Below are positions 43,546-53,284 of a stretch of 64,000 nt of DNA, one piece after another. A program made the position numbers and the translations under genes. Each line of letters starts with the position of its first letter. The stretch's first letter is position 1. The notes below the pieces were generated by a model. It was not told the DNA's origin, made no database searches, and saw only the letters and a program-made list of their open reading frames with translations. The DNA comes from Dyella dinghuensis. Its GTDB lineage: Bacteria; Pseudomonadota; Gammaproteobacteria; Xanthomonadales; Rhodanobacteraceae. The stretch covers positions 593,247 through 657,246 of the forward strand of contig NZ_RYZR01000006.1 of the NCBI RefSeq assembly GCF_003977615.1, in the 5' to 3' direction.

Positions 43546-44672
43546 GCTGCCCTCCGTCTATGTGTGTCGATCACCGTTGCGTAGGCGGCCGCCCATTGGC
43601 GGCCAAGCGCACTCGGCGACAAGATGTTGTCGAAGTGCGCTCTCACGCGCTCGGGTGAAGCGCGATTTGCAGCCGCGCGGATCAACGCCTCGCTAAGGCT
43701 GTCGGAATTGCCGCAATGCCAAAGTTGGCCGATATCACCGGTCAAGGCACGAAACGATGGAATATCGGTGACGACCGGGGTTATGCCGCAGGCCATAGCC
43801 TCCAGCAACGCGTAGCCGCAACTTTCGCTGTGGCTGCCCGATACAAACAAATCCGCCGCACGCATCAACCATTCGATGCGTTCGTGAGGTAGCTGCCCTA
43901 GCAGATGGACGCGTCCGGCAAGATGCGAATCGCGCTGGATGCGGCGTTGTACATCGGCGAGCAACGGCGCATTTCCGAACACGCACCAAAGTTGTAAACC
44001 TGGCAACGCTTCGGCGGCACGTGCAATCCCATCGAGTACGGTGAGCGGATCCTTGCCCTGATTCAGATGACCAACCCAAAGAACGCAGGGGTCGCCATGC
44101 AAGCCCGTTTCCGCGCGCGCGCGCGCGCGGCTGCCACGCGTAAAGCGGCAGGTGGACTCGGGTATCGCGAAAACGTTTGAATCGGGACGAAGCAGGCCCT
44201 TTTTTATGAAAGGCGCCGCCAACTCGGTCGTCGTAAAGGCGACGCCCGAGGCCGCACTGTACCAGCGGCGCGATTGCGGCCTTCGCCACCAGCGTGGGGG
44301 ACGATTGGCATGATCCTGAAAAAGAATCGGCAAGTTCGGCAGTCGCTTCGATATGGCGAACGCATCTTCGGCGAAATCCAGTCCATGCACGTGCAGGACG
44401 TCTGCATTGAGTTCCTCAAGCAGGCTGCTGAAGTGATTCGCCCTGAGGTGCATTGAATCGTCAGTACGGCTGTGAGTGAAGTGGTAAGTGATGCCGTTGC
44501 GTTCAATGTGTTCGGCGTTCGTGGCCGCCTGAATAACCGAGACACGCGCGCCCGAAGTCGCCGCGGCTTCCGCAACATCGACCAATGAAGGCCAGCGCTG
44601 AAGAACGTCAGTACCACTCGTTCCATGGGGAACCGGCACAAAGTTGATCTGCGCAACGTGCAAGGCCGTCAT
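43542..44672 (-). CDS. Glycosyltransferase family 4-like
   Basis: 376 residues, a GT-B enzyme with the donor-domain pattern LWVGHLNQGKDPLTVLDGIA, LLGQLPHERIEWLMRAADLFVSGSHSESCGYALLEAMACGITPVVTDIPS (in pieces; E-x7-E in HSESCGYALLE). The sugar and acceptor are unknown. Its stop overlaps the next gene by four bases, and its start lies three bases after the radical SAM stop. Odd: a (CG)8 tract at 44112-44127 lies in the reading frame and encodes an Arg-Ala repeat; slippage there would frameshift the gene. Confidence 0.88.
   Translation of the reverse strand: MTALHVAQINFVPVPHGTSGTDVLQRWPSLVDVAEAAATSGARVSVIQAATNAEHIERNGITYHFTHSRTDDSMHLRANHFSSLLEELNADVLHVHGLDFAEDAFAISKRLPNLPILFQDHANRPPRWWRRPQSRRWYSAASGVAFTTTELAAPFIKKGLLRPDSNVFAIPESTCRFTRGSRARARAETGLHGDPCVLWVGHLNQGKDPLTVLDGIARAAEALPGLQLWCVFGNAPLLADVQRRIQRDSHLAGRVHLLGQLPHERIEWLMRAADLFVSGSHSESCGYALLEAMACGITPVVTDIPSFRALTGDIGQLWHCGNSDSLSEALIRAAANRASPERVRAHFDNILSPSALGRQWAAAYATVIDTHRRRAA
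44112..44127. repeat. (CG)8 dinucleotide tract inside a glycosyltransferase gene
   Basis: Sixteen bases of alternating C and G within the reading frame at 43542-44672, flanked by TTTC and GCTG. Change by one repeat unit shifts the frame. Confidence 0.85.
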
Positions 44673-44675
44673 GCG

Positions 44676-46190
44676 CTAAAGCCCCGAAACCTGTGGCACG
44701 CGAAGGCGCACAAGACGGTTGGCCAATTCCAGCTCCCATGGCTTGTTGTATTTGCGATAGCTATAGCGCCACGCTGCCGCGGCACTCAGCGTTCGTTTGG
44801 CCCAGCGCGGTGAACGCAAATCCTGCGCGGTGGGAAAACGGCAACGCAGGACGGTGACGAAATCGCGAATGCGACGGCGCATCGAGTCGGTCACCCACGG
44901 CGCGTCGGCGTGGCAGGCGTAATCGACCCAGCGTTGCTCGGTCCATTCCTCCGGCGTCTTTGGAAACATGACCGGGTTGCCGTGCAGATCCAGCAACGGC
45001 ATGGACGCCCGCTTACCGCGATCCTTTTCGTGCTTGCTGCTTTCCGGTAGCGGCGTGTACACGTAGACAACAATTTCCGATTGCGGATTGATCCGTTTCA
45101 ATTCGCGGATGAATTCGAAGGTATGTTCGGTTTCCTCCTCGGTATTTTCCGGAGGTGCAACCATGAAAGAAAGCTCGGGAATCACGCCGTGCCGCCTGCA
45201 GAGCTCAGCCACTTCCAATGTCTGATCCGGCCGTGTGCCTTTGCGAATTTCCTTCAGCATCTGTCCGCTGGGCGATTCTGCGCCTATGTACGCCATGCGC
45301 AATCGACTTTTGCGAACCAGTTTCCATGTGCTGTCCGACAGCTTCAGCAGCGCATCGGAGCGCGCGTAACACCACCACGGCAGTTCCAGCTTCGCCATAA
45401 TTTCGAGCAACGGGATCATGTCTTCCTCGCGATCGAAGAAGTTGTGATCGAAATATTGGATGGAATCCGCGCCGAGTTCGTCTTTCAGATAGCGCAGGTC
45501 GCGTTCCAGCCGGGCCGCAAAAGGCAACGCCGTCTTACCGCCGAACATCGCGGCGACGCCGCAAAAGGTGCAGCGGAAGCGGCAGCCCACAGCTGCCTGA
45601 TGCGCCGCCGTCCGTCGGCCAAGGAAAGTGCGCGCCAGATACCGGCGCGGATCGCCCAGCTTGTCGTAGGGCAGCACGATGCCCGGATCGGCCATCGAGA
45701 AACGGCGATTCGGGTTGTGCCGGACGCCGTCGCTACTTTTCCAGGACAGGCCGCCGATCTTGCCCAACACCTCTTCGGTTGGATGGTTCAGTGCGGCGAC
45801 GAGCTCGGGAAAGCTTTCCTCGCCCTGTCCGCGTATCGCGTAATCGACGTAAGGTGCAGTTAGCGCGGTGTCGGTATACAGCGTCGGAAAGTAACCGCCC
45901 CAGATGATGGGCTTCTCGGGAAAGTATTCGCGCACGGCTTTCGACACGGCTATGGCCGGTGCGATCTGCGGGCCGCCCATGACACTGATACCAACCGCAT
46001 CGACAGGTTGTCTTGCCAGCGCTTGCAACGTCTCATCCACGACATCGCGATCGACGTTGCCATCGATAATGTGACTGTTGCCCGTACGATCCAGTGCCGC
46101 GGAGAGATGCAGCAACGACAACGGAAACCGCGCGCTCGAGCGCGACGTAATCGTCGGATTGACCAGTAGCGTGTTCGGCTTGTATGTCAT
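44676..46190 (-). CDS. B12-binding-domain radical SAM protein
   Basis: 504 residues. N-terminal cobalamin-binding-like domain (residues 20-145, with PVDAVGISVMGGPQ, PIIWGGYFPTLY and DYAIRGQGEESFPELV), then a radical SAM domain with Cys203, Cys207 and Cys210 in GCRFRCTFC. The late part (EIVVYVYTPLPESSKHEKDRG) is typical of the B12-rSAM family of Mg-protoporphyrin cyclase and C-methylase type. It follows a methyltransferase gene (22-base gap) and leads into two GT4 genes. Likely a C-methyl or rearrangement step on a sugar, lipid or peptide; a second B12-rSAM gene stands at 39726. Confidence 0.85.
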   Translation of the reverse strand: MTYKPNTLLVNPTITSRSSARFPLSLLHLSAALDRTGNSHIIDGNVDRDVVDETLQALARQPVDAVGISVMGGPQIAPAIAVSKAVREYFPEKPIIWGGYFPTLYTDTALTAPYVDYAIRGQGEESFPELVAALNHPTEEVLGKIGGLSWKSSDGVRHNPNRRFSMADPGIVLPYDKLGDPRRYLARTFLGRRTAAHQAAVGCRFRCTFCGVAAMFGGKTALPFAARLERDLRYLKDELGADSIQYFDHNFFDREEDMIPLLEIMAKLELPWWCYARSDALLKLSDSTWKLVRKSRLRMAYIGAESPSGQMLKEIRKGTRPDQTLEVAELCRRHGVIPELSFMVAPPENTEEETEHTFEFIRELKRINPQSEIVVYVYTPLPESSKHEKDRGKRASMPLLDLHGNPVMFPKTPEEWTEQRWVDYACHADAPWVTDSMRRRIRDFVTVLRCRFPTAQDLRSPRWAKRTLSAAAAWRYSYRKYNKPWELELANRLVRLRVPQVSGL

Positions 46191-46212
46191 GCGTGTGTCG
46201 ATAGAAGAGGAC

Positions 46213-46908
46213 TCAAGGGGTTCGCCTCAGCTGAAAAACAAGTGCGACAGGGACCTCCATAGCAACGCGATCGAAGTGTGCGTCAGGGGGGATATCGGCA
46301 GGATTCAACATAGGTTCCAGCACCTGCTCGATCGCTAAACCGACCGACGCACACGCGGTGTGCCAGCGGCTGTAGAGATGTTGGGTATGCCTTACCGCGT
46401 AGCGTTCACCGCCGTGCTTGAAGTCGCGTAACCAGCCGAGTGCGTGACCGATCGGATGCACATCGCTGCACAACACGATGCCGCCGGGACGCGTTACCCG
46501 ACTGATTTCCGCTAGCGCCAACGCGAGGTTTTCAACGTGCCCGACCGCCAGGCCGCTGATGGTCAGGTCTGCCCATGCATCAGGTACGGGCAAATCCGTA
46601 AGACAGCCCTGCATCAGTTCGATATCGGTGTTGTTGCGGTAGGTGCTTAACTCTTCGCTTGCGCGCTCGAGCATTTCCGGCGACAGATCCACGCCGATCA
46701 CGCGAAACGCACCGCGATCACAGGCATGCAACATGTAACGTCCACTACCGCAGCCAGCATCGAGCACGGTGATGCCGTCGAGATTTCCTGGCATCAGTGC
46801 GAGCATCGCGCGCTCTTCAGCGAGCATCACCGGATTGTGCGCGCGTGCCGGATAGGTGGAAGCCCAAAGTGCATAAGCCCTGGACGGAGCGAGGATGGGC
46901 GTTTGCAT
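46213..46908 (-). CDS. SAM-dependent methyltransferase (UbiE/type 11-like)
   Basis: 231 residues. Motif I reads VLDAGCGSGRYMLHAC (about 49-64), followed by GVDLSPEMLERASEEL and the later TISGLAVGHVENLALALAEISRVTRPGGIVLCSD (in pieces), the pattern of methyltransferase type 11. It shares one base with the start of the amidohydrolase gene, so the two are coupled. The acceptor is unknown, presumably a product of the neighbouring amidohydrolase or radical SAM enzyme. Confidence 0.83.
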   Translation of the reverse strand: MQTPILAPSRAYALWASTYPARAHNPVMLAEERAMLALMPGNLDGITVLDAGCGSGRYMLHACDRGAFRVIGVDLSPEMLERASEELSTYRNNTDIELMQGCLTDLPVPDAWADLTISGLAVGHVENLALALAEISRVTRPGGIVLCSDVHPIGHALGWLRDFKHGGERYAVRHTQHLYSRWHTACASVGLAIEQVLEPMLNPADIPPDAHFDRVAMEVPVALVFQLRRTP

Positions 46909-48140
46909 CAGCTACACCTCGCTTCCAACACGGGTTCGTATTCCTCTTCGCGCATGTCGTTAACGAGCGCTAGACCAGGCTCGAGCGCGACAAGTGCAGC
47001 GTCGGCGAGATGCCTGGCAAGCAGCTTCGGTTTGCCATCCAGCGTGACGCGCTCGGTTTCCGTGCCGGTTGCCGCAAACCATTCCGCGAAATCAGGATCG
47101 GCGATTTGAGGAACGCCATCGCGAACCACCGCACGAATCTGACTGCGCTCGATGCCAAGAAGGCTACGCATAGGATCGCCACCCATGTCTTCGACAATCA
47201 CCATGTCGGCATGCATGCCTGGCACGAGGCGCCCACGTGATGGCAGACGCAGCATGGATGCAGCTTGTGTCGTGACAAGGCTGAGCAACTGAGTGGTCGT
47301 CAATCCTGCGCTATCGATGACACGGCAAAGTTCTTCGAGCAGATCGCGTGCGCCGCTGAGCCGGGAGTCGCTACCCAACGCCAGGCGGCCAGCCTCACAA
47401 AGGCGCCTGGGATCGAGCGTACGTCCGAGCAGCGCATGATTGCTACCCGGGCACCAGACGACGGATGCGCCGATTTCGATCACGCGCTCGATGTCCACGT
47501 CGCTCAAGCCGACCCCGTGTATCAGCACGCTGTTGGAAGCGAGACATCCAAGGTGATCAAGTTGCGCAAGCTCCGATTGCGCGACACCATCGGTGCCTTC
47601 CGCTAGATGAATCAGCCACGGAAGGGTCGCGGGTGTTGCCGCGAAACTCTCTTGGACCGGCGGCCCGTAGTCAGGCCAGCCCAGCGCATAGCTCCAACCA
47701 TAGTCGCGCAGCAGTGCAACGGGAAAATCGGCGTCATCCAGCGAGGGATGCCACGGATCGTGATGCGCGACACAGGTCGTGCCAGCGAGCAGATTCTTGA
47801 GTCCGCCATGCCGCATGCGCAGCGACTTGGGCACACGCAACGCCGCCACGACGTCAGGCTTTTCGAAATGCGCCTGGAACGCTTCGATCCACGCGTAACT
47901 GTTCGGGAAAGGCGTGCCCTGTACCAGAGGCGGAACGACGTTGACGTGCAAATGATCATGGGCGTTGATCAGCCCGGGAAAAATAAGGTGATCGCGCAAG
48001 TCGACCCGATAGGCCCATGCAGCGAGCGACGCGTCGAACAACCCGGCACGAATCGATAGCGGTGCCTGCAAAACGCCTGCGGGTTCGACAATACCCGCAT
48101 GGCACAAGCTGGCGTTCGTTCTTGCCGGTAACGCATTCAT
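46908..48140 (-). CDS. Amidohydrolase-family metal hydrolase (TRZ/ATZ, deaminase-like)
   Basis: 410 residues. The metal ligands of the family are in place: HxH at His61 and His63 (PGLINAHDHLH), His178 (LIHLAEGTDG), His208 (LIHGVGLSD) and Asp258 (LGSDSRLSG). This layout matches the cytosine/guanine deaminase-chlorohydrolase group, enzymes that hydrolyse amine or halide substituents from ring systems. It is not a known polysaccharide enzyme. It is coupled to a methyltransferase gene at its 3' end and lies four bases after another at its 5' end. The substrate cannot be told from sequence. Confidence 0.85.
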   Translation of the reverse strand: MNALPARTNASLCHAGIVEPAGVLQAPLSIRAGLFDASLAAWAYRVDLRDHLIFPGLINAHDHLHVNVVPPLVQGTPFPNSYAWIEAFQAHFEKPDVVAALRVPKSLRMRHGGLKNLLAGTTCVAHHDPWHPSLDDADFPVALLRDYGWSYALGWPDYGPPVQESFAATPATLPWLIHLAEGTDGVAQSELAQLDHLGCLASNSVLIHGVGLSDVDIERVIEIGASVVWCPGSNHALLGRTLDPRRLCEAGRLALGSDSRLSGARDLLEELCRVIDSAGLTTTQLLSLVTTQAASMLRLPSRGRLVPGMHADMVIVEDMGGDPMRSLLGIERSQIRAVVRDGVPQIADPDFAEWFAATGTETERVTLDGKPKLLARHLADAALVALEPGLALVNDMREEEYEPVLEARCS

Positions 48141-48144
48141 GGCA

Positions 48145-48993
48145 TTAACGCCGCCGCATCACGATGAGAAAGTGATCGCCCATATTGCGCAGTACCGGCA
48201 TGGCACCAAACCGGTCGTCCAGCTTTCCGAGACGTTCGCATCCTGCGCGATGGCGGCGGTAGTAATCCACCAGATAAGGCGGAGGCATGAACAGGCTCAG
48301 GGCGCGATAGCTTTCCAGCGTAAAGCGGTCGGTAAACGCGCGATAAAACTCGCGCGGGCTGTAGTAGTACGTCCAGATCGTGTGGCGATTCATGCCGACC
48401 GCCGTTGCACCGCGCGCAGCGCGTATCGCTGCACGCCGGAAGCGGCCTTTGAAGGTGTAGTACGCCATCTCCCACGGGCAGATTCGGCCGATGACCGAAA
48501 AGATCAACAGGCCTCCGGGGCGCAGCAGGCGTTCGCACTGTGCTGCAACGGCATTCAAATCCGGGGCGCAATTCAAAGGGCCAAAATTGGAATAGATCGC
48601 GTCGAACCGGTCGTCGATTTGCTCCAGCTGATGAATGCCGACATGCGTTGCATTCACGCGTTCTTCCAAGCCGCCCGATACCGCACGAGCACGCGTACGC
48701 TCGACCATCTGTGGCGACCAGTCGCTGGCGACGACCTCATAGCCGCGGCGCGCGAATTCAAACGCATCGATGCCTGTGCCGCAGCCAAGATCGAGTAAGC
48801 GCCTCCCGGCGGGAACCTCGGCACAGACGGTGTCCCATAGCGTCACACGCATGCGTTGTATCAGTTCGTTATTGCCGCGTGGACCGTCATAATCGGCAGC
48901 CACACTGTCGAATGCTTGCTGCGTCTGAAGCAGCTGTGTCTCATCCAGCGCATCGACACGCGTTCCGGTTTCAAGCTTCAAAGGCTTACTCAC
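48145..48993 (-). CDS. SAM-dependent class I methyltransferase
   Basis: 282 residues. Motif I is LLDLGCGTGIDAFEFARRG (about 66-84), followed by VVASDWSPQMVERTRARA and LLRPGGLLIFSVIGR. The C-terminal part (MAYYTFKGRFRRAAIRAARGATAVGMNRH) with its basic stretch resembles methyltransferases of lipid or polysaccharide acceptors. It is separated from wzz by 86 bases and precedes the amidohydrolase gene, to which it is almost abutting. Substrate unknown. Confidence 0.83.
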   Translation of the reverse strand: MSKPLKLETGTRVDALDETQLLQTQQAFDSVAADYDGPRGNNELIQRMRVTLWDTVCAEVPAGRRLLDLGCGTGIDAFEFARRGYEVVASDWSPQMVERTRARAVSGGLEERVNATHVGIHQLEQIDDRFDAIYSNFGPLNCAPDLNAVAAQCERLLRPGGLLIFSVIGRICPWEMAYYTFKGRFRRAAIRAARGATAVGMNRHTIWTYYYSPREFYRAFTDRFTLESYRALSLFMPPPYLVDYYRRHRAGCERLGKLDDRFGAMPVLRNMGDHFLIVMRRR

Positions 48994-49079
48994 ATCAATC
49001 TCCGCTCAACCGGTTCCAAAGGCTCGCTAAGTGAGTGCTTCGTGCAAAGCCTTTGGTTGAACGCGCATAGCGGGAAACG

Positions 49080-49928
49080 TCAGTTTTTACGTCGCAGTGC
49101 GTTTCTGCCAATAGCCACGAGCGTTCCGAGAAAAAGGGCCGCCAAAATTCCGCCGCCCAAAATCATGACGGGATTCGGAAACACCGGACTGCGGGGCACA
49201 TAGACGGGCCACATCAGCGCCGTCTCGTAGGTATAGGCAGGGCTCAGGCGGTTGACGAGCTCGCCTCGCGCCATTTGCAGGTCGTGGATTTCCTGGTTTC
49301 GAGTTGCCAGAAGCACGCCGGCCAGCGCGGATGCCTGCGTATCCTTGTCGACAACGCCGGATCCGCTGCGCAAGATGGTCGCCTGCACGGCATCGCGCGC
49401 CGCGGTGGCACTTTGCAATTCCGCGTCCACTTCTTGCAGGCGTTCTTGCGCAAGCGTCAACGACACCGATTCGAGTTTCTGATGCACGGTTTGTAGTTGC
49501 GTCACTGTCGCCGAGGCCAGTTGACGTGCAAGTTCGGGAGACGTAGCCAGCACTCGCAGCTTCACAAGCGGCCCTTCATACGTGAGCGGCTCCAGTTTCA
49601 GGCTCTTTCGATACAGTTGCGCCTCGGGTGAATCGGGCGACAGGCCGATGCTTCGGACAACCTCGTTCTGAAACGGAATCATCTGGATTCGATCGATGAC
49701 GCGCATCATCGGCTCGACCTTGGGGTCCTGCCCCATCGGCGCCGTGTCGACCTGCCCGATCTGTATCCAGGCCGTCGCTTCCCATTGCCGCTTGACGCCC
49801 TGGAGGTAGGTGAAGGTCAGCGCGACGATCAGAATCAACGGCACGACAAACCATTTCCACTCGCGTTCAAGAACACGCCACAGATCGATCAGATAGACGT
49901 CGTCTTGTTCCACGGATGCGAAGTTCAT
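49080..49928 (-). CDS. wzz: Wzz-like polysaccharide chain-length/co-polymerase protein
   Basis: 282 residues. Two membrane segments flank a periplasmic coiled-coil domain: the first near residues 20-42 (WFVVPLILIVALTFTYL) and the last near 250-272 (VMILGGGILAALFLGTLVAIG) preceded by the proline-rich VPRSPVFPNP, the Wzz signature. There is no kinase domain, so it is a Wzz-type regulator, not a bacterial tyrosine kinase. ATG 49928 starts the conserved N-terminus. It is the last gene of the core assembly set Wzx, Wzy, Wzz. Confidence 0.86.
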   Translation of the reverse strand: MNFASVEQDDVYLIDLWRVLEREWKWFVVPLILIVALTFTYLQGVKRQWEATAWIQIGQVDTAPMGQDPKVEPMMRVIDRIQMIPFQNEVVRSIGLSPDSPEAQLYRKSLKLEPLTYEGPLVKLRVLATSPELARQLASATVTQLQTVHQKLESVSLTLAQERLQEVDAELQSATAARDAVQATILRSGSGVVDKDTQASALAGVLLATRNQEIHDLQMARGELVNRLSPAYTYETALMWPVYVPRSPVFPNPVMILGGGILAALFLGTLVAIGRNALRRKN

Positions 49929-49950
49929 AAGGATGGCGCCAAAGGGAAGG

Positions 49951-51108
49951 TCAGTGGGTCGTAGGGATCGCGCCACGCGTCACATTCGTGCGCGTGGCGT
50001 TCCGGTTCGGAAGGCATGTAGCGAGAACCTGTAAGAGCAGACAAAGCGCGATAAAACTGAAATTTGTCCACGTGTACGCCTGGGGCGCGAAGGGCGACAT
50101 GACGCATACGTAAGACACGCGAAGAAAGATCAGCAGGGCGAATAGCGAGACGTTGCGACGCAGAAGCCGGACACTCCAGAGCAACATCGCGTACAACAGA
50201 ATCACCGACATGACGGCACCGGCAGGGCCGAACGCCATCAGAAAGGGAAAGAATTCCGTGCCGACATTGATGTTCGACGCGTCCAATGGAATATCCGTTC
50301 CGGCTGTGGCGACCGAGCCGCTGAGCGGTACAAGTTGATTGATTAGGAAGCTGGCATTGCTGTAATGCTTGGCGGCTATCGCGCCAAAGTTGTACGGTCC
50401 TGCGCTCATGTAGAGCAACAGCCATTTCACGCCTTGTGGTAACGCGTGGTAGACCTTGCTAAAAGGTAGCGCCACCGTGTCCAGGGAGCCTGATCGCAGC
50501 GTGCCGAGCACTGAAAAAACCGTTGCGCCAACCACCGCGAGAAAGGCAATCGTCTTCCATGGCAGTGGCCTTGTCGTATCTCTGCGAAACAGGATCACGA
50601 GTGCGAAGGCGTATAGCGTCGCAAAGATCCTGTTTCGATCAATGACAACAACCGGAAATATCAAGCCAATCGCAATGAGCAGATTGCGCAGCCACCTGCT
50701 TCGCACACATAGGATTCCGACGGGCGGAAGTATCCAGCACATGTTCGATATGTGGCGTATGTGCTCGCGTCCCCCCTCCATGGTGGCGTACGACGAGGGG
50801 TTGTCGAACAGCGGCATCGGGAATAGCACGATATCCAGCACGCAGAAAACGACGATGACGGCGGAGAAGGCGAGCGCGACGAAAGCTTCTCTGTTGCCGG
50901 CATAGCGATACGATCTGAACCGCGTAATTTCAGGAATGCGCGAACCCATCCAGAGGTCAAACAAAACAATGGCAATCGCTGTCACGGCGAGCAGACAGAT
51001 GCCGTCCGCGTAACCGTAAGGCAGGTCGTACGTAAGCAAGGTCAACCCACATGTCAAAAGAATGGGGATGCCCAGATAGAACGAGGGGAGGCGCAAGATC
51101 TGTCTCAT
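49951..51108 (-). CDS. wzy: Wzy-like polysaccharide polymerase
   Basis: 385 residues with about ten to eleven membrane helices and a large loop region (around residues 100-160, then 225-300). No enzymatic motif is conserved in Wzy proteins, so the assignment is by topology and context: it lies between wzz and a GT2 gene, in the Wzx/Wzy cluster. PHRNRIFATLYA-like short loops with Arg (VVIDRNRIFATL) fit the charged periplasmic loops of O-antigen polymerases. It overlaps the GT2 gene by four bases. Confidence 0.75.
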   Translation of the reverse strand: MRQILRLPSFYLGIPILLTCGLTLLTYDLPYGYADGICLLAVTAIAIVLFDLWMGSRIPEITRFRSYRYAGNREAFVALAFSAVIVVFCVLDIVLFPMPLFDNPSSYATMEGGREHIRHISNMCWILPPVGILCVRSRWLRNLLIAIGLIFPVVVIDRNRIFATLYAFALVILFRRDTTRPLPWKTIAFLAVVGATVFSVLGTLRSGSLDTVALPFSKVYHALPQGVKWLLLYMSAGPYNFGAIAAKHYSNASFLINQLVPLSGSVATAGTDIPLDASNINVGTEFFPFLMAFGPAGAVMSVILLYAMLLWSVRLLRRNVSLFALLIFLRVSYVCVMSPFAPQAYTWTNFSFIALCLLLQVLATCLPNRNATRTNVTRGAIPTTH

Positions 51109-52037
51109 GCCTTCCTCAATGCGACGTGGCCGCCGGAGTGCCTCAGCTTGGAAATGACGATCAACAGTGCGTAGGCAGCCATGTGAAACAACAAGGGGCT
51201 GATGCGCCGCTGCAGAAAGGCAACCTTCGCGCCAATGAAATGCGATTGCGCCTTAAGTAGCGTTTTGTACGGTTCCTGGAACAATCGTGACCGTTGTGTG
51301 GCCACTCGTCGCGACTCGACCAGGTTCACTATCCGTGTTGCGCGGTGCCGTGTCTTGCTCAGGTTGGCGCCATGAAGACGATAGGCGCATACGCTGACAT
51401 CGATAAAGCCAAGCGCGTCGCGCGCGGCAAGTCTCAGAAAGAAATCCCAATCGTCGATACGCAGCCCTTCGGTCCAGCGATCCACGGTATCGAGCGCGCT
51501 TTTCCGAATCAGTGCGACCGGGCCGCCGACGGCCCACTGGCTGATCACCGCGCGCCGAATGCCCTCGGTCGAGCTGTACAGCTTTTTGTTTGCGCCGTGC
51601 AGGTCGCGCATACCGCTGTCGTGCAGCCGATTGCCTTGCTGATCGACAACGACACAGTCGCCAATCACGGCATGCTTGGACGGATGCATCTGCAGGTAAC
51701 GAACCTGCGCCTCCATGCCGCCGGGCAGCAGGTAGTCGTCACTGGCACCCAGCCGAAGGTACTGTCCATGTGCCCGGGCGGCCAGCTCGTTGAGTGTCGC
51801 CGCGATACCGCGATTGCTGTGATGCGCATACTCAATGCGCAATTCATGACTGTGCGCGGCTATCCACTCGACAATCTTTGCGCTTGTATCGTCCGTCGAT
51901 CCGTCATCGATAATGATGATTTCCTTCGATGGATACGGATCTTCCAGCACGCTATCCAGGCAGCGCTGCACAAAGCGTTCGTGGTTGTAAGCGGGGATGA
52001 GTACGGATACCAGCGGCAACGCATCTACGGCTGTCAT
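51105..52037 (-). CDS. Glycosyltransferase family 2
   Basis: 310 residues. GT-A fold with VSVLIPAYNHERFVQRCLDS, IIIIDDGSTDDTSAKI and the donor-site acidic pair in LGASDDYLLPGG. The C-terminal region carries hydrophobic helices (LLFHMAAYALLIVISKL) for membrane association. ATG 52037 overlaps the Wzx stop (ATGA), while the longer frame to 52184 lies within wzx and is rejected. It should add one sugar to the lipid-linked repeat unit. Confidence 0.9.
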   Translation of the reverse strand: MTAVDALPLVSVLIPAYNHERFVQRCLDSVLEDPYPSKEIIIIDDGSTDDTSAKIVEWIAAHSHELRIEYAHHSNRGIAATLNELAARAHGQYLRLGASDDYLLPGGMEAQVRYLQMHPSKHAVIGDCVVVDQQGNRLHDSGMRDLHGANKKLYSSTEGIRRAVISQWAVGGPVALIRKSALDTVDRWTEGLRIDDWDFFLRLAARDALGFIDVSVCAYRLHGANLSKTRHRATRIVNLVESRRVATQRSRLFQEPYKTLLKAQSHFIGAKVAFLQRRISPLLFHMAAYALLIVISKLRHSGGHVALRKA

Positions 52038-53284
52038 ATCGCCCCCAGATAGCGTCGTGCCACGCCGATGTTGAATAGCAAATAGAGCAGGTAATTCACA
52101 GCAAATGCATACATGGCGCCTACGAGCCCAAAGTACGCGGTGAAGACGTAGACCAGTGCGAGGTAGCTCACGGCGAATACGCATTCGGACACGACAAATA
52201 ACCGCGTCATCGCTTTGGCAAGCATCAGATAGGAAAGAACAAACGATGCAACCTTCAGTACGTCACCGACCAATTGCGGGCCGTACAGTGGATTGGCAGA
52301 GGAAAAATTGGCGTTGAAAAGCAGCTGCGTCACCATGTCTCTCAGCAGGTAGACAAGTGCAGCTAGAACGATGACTACGGGGATGAGGTGCCGGTACGCA
52401 TTACGAAGTTCGATCACAAGCGATTGGCGCTCGTGTGTCGAGGCGAGTTTTGGAAGGTAGTAAATGTTGATGGCCGTAGTCAGAAATAACAGATACGCGT
52501 CGGACACCTTGCTGACAGCCTGCCAATAACCAACCTGTTCCCATCCGTACTGCGCGGCGAGATGATTGCGCACGACGATATTGACCAAAGGTGGAAGCAG
52601 TGCGGACGTCAGCGTCATCAACGAAAAGGCGGCGAGACGCGTCGTCATTTCCGGATCGAAGCGCATGTGCAGCATGTTTCGCTGGAAGTAAGGGCTGCGC
52701 CACCATGCCGGCAATCCCACCGCGAGTGTCAAAACCTGCCCGATCACCAGGGCGAGCAACGCACCATAAAGATGGAGCCAACGTGACAGGCCGATAACCA
52801 TGGCCACACTGAGCAGCGACCCGACCACCTGGATGAGGGCGAGGCGCCTGACATCCATGAAACCGTTGATCACGGACAGGATGTAGTTGATCAGTGCGAT
52901 GCCTAGTTGTGCGACCGCCAATATGCGTATGAGGTTTTCGTAGCGAGGATCGTCCAGCAGCCACACGGCAAGTTGCCGGCTGAAGATCAACGCTGCACAC
53001 CCCATCACGCACGACGCACACAGTGCATACCACAACGCCGCCGCCAGCAGTCGCGACAGCCGACGCGCATCATTGCGGTATTCCGCCACGTATTTCACGA
53101 TGCCCGCGCTGATGCCGCCGCCCGCCAATACTGCGAGTAACGACATCAGGCTCATGAATTGTCCCAGCTTGCCTACGCCGGCAGGGCCCGCAAACCACGC
53201 CACCAGCTTGATCACGACCAGGCCTGCGAGCAAACGTGACGCCGTGGCGATGCCTGTGTAGAACCCGGTGCGCACGATATTCAT
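52034..53284 (-). CDS. wzx: Wzx-type lipid-linked oligosaccharide flippase
   Basis: 416 residues with about 12-14 membrane helices and the wording of the polysaccharide transporter/MATE-like clan: [46 protein letters not shown] (in pieces) at the N-terminus and a repeat-like half from residue 220. It moves the undecaprenyl-linked unit to the periplasmic face for Wzy. ATG 53284 overlaps the aminotransferase stop by four bases; ATG 53308 upstream is inside that gene. Similar to O-antigen translocases. Confidence 0.88.
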   Translation of the reverse strand: MNIVRTGFYTGIATASRLLAGLVVIKLVAWFAGPAGVGKLGQFMSLMSLLAVLAGGGISAGIVKYVAEYRNDARRLSRLLAAALWYALCASCVMGCAALIFSRQLAVWLLDDPRYENLIRILAVAQLGIALINYILSVINGFMDVRRLALIQVVGSLLSVAMVIGLSRWLHLYGALLALVIGQVLTLAVGLPAWWRSPYFQRNMLHMRFDPEMTTRLAAFSLMTLTSALLPPLVNIVVRNHLAAQYGWEQVGYWQAVSKVSDAYLLFLTTAINIYYLPKLASTHERQSLVIELRNAYRHLIPVVIVLAALVYLLRDMVTQLLFNANFSSANPLYGPQLVGDVLKVASFVLSYLMLAKAMTRLFVVSECVFAVSYLALVYVFTAYFGLVGAMYAFAVNYLLYLLFNIGVARRYLGAI

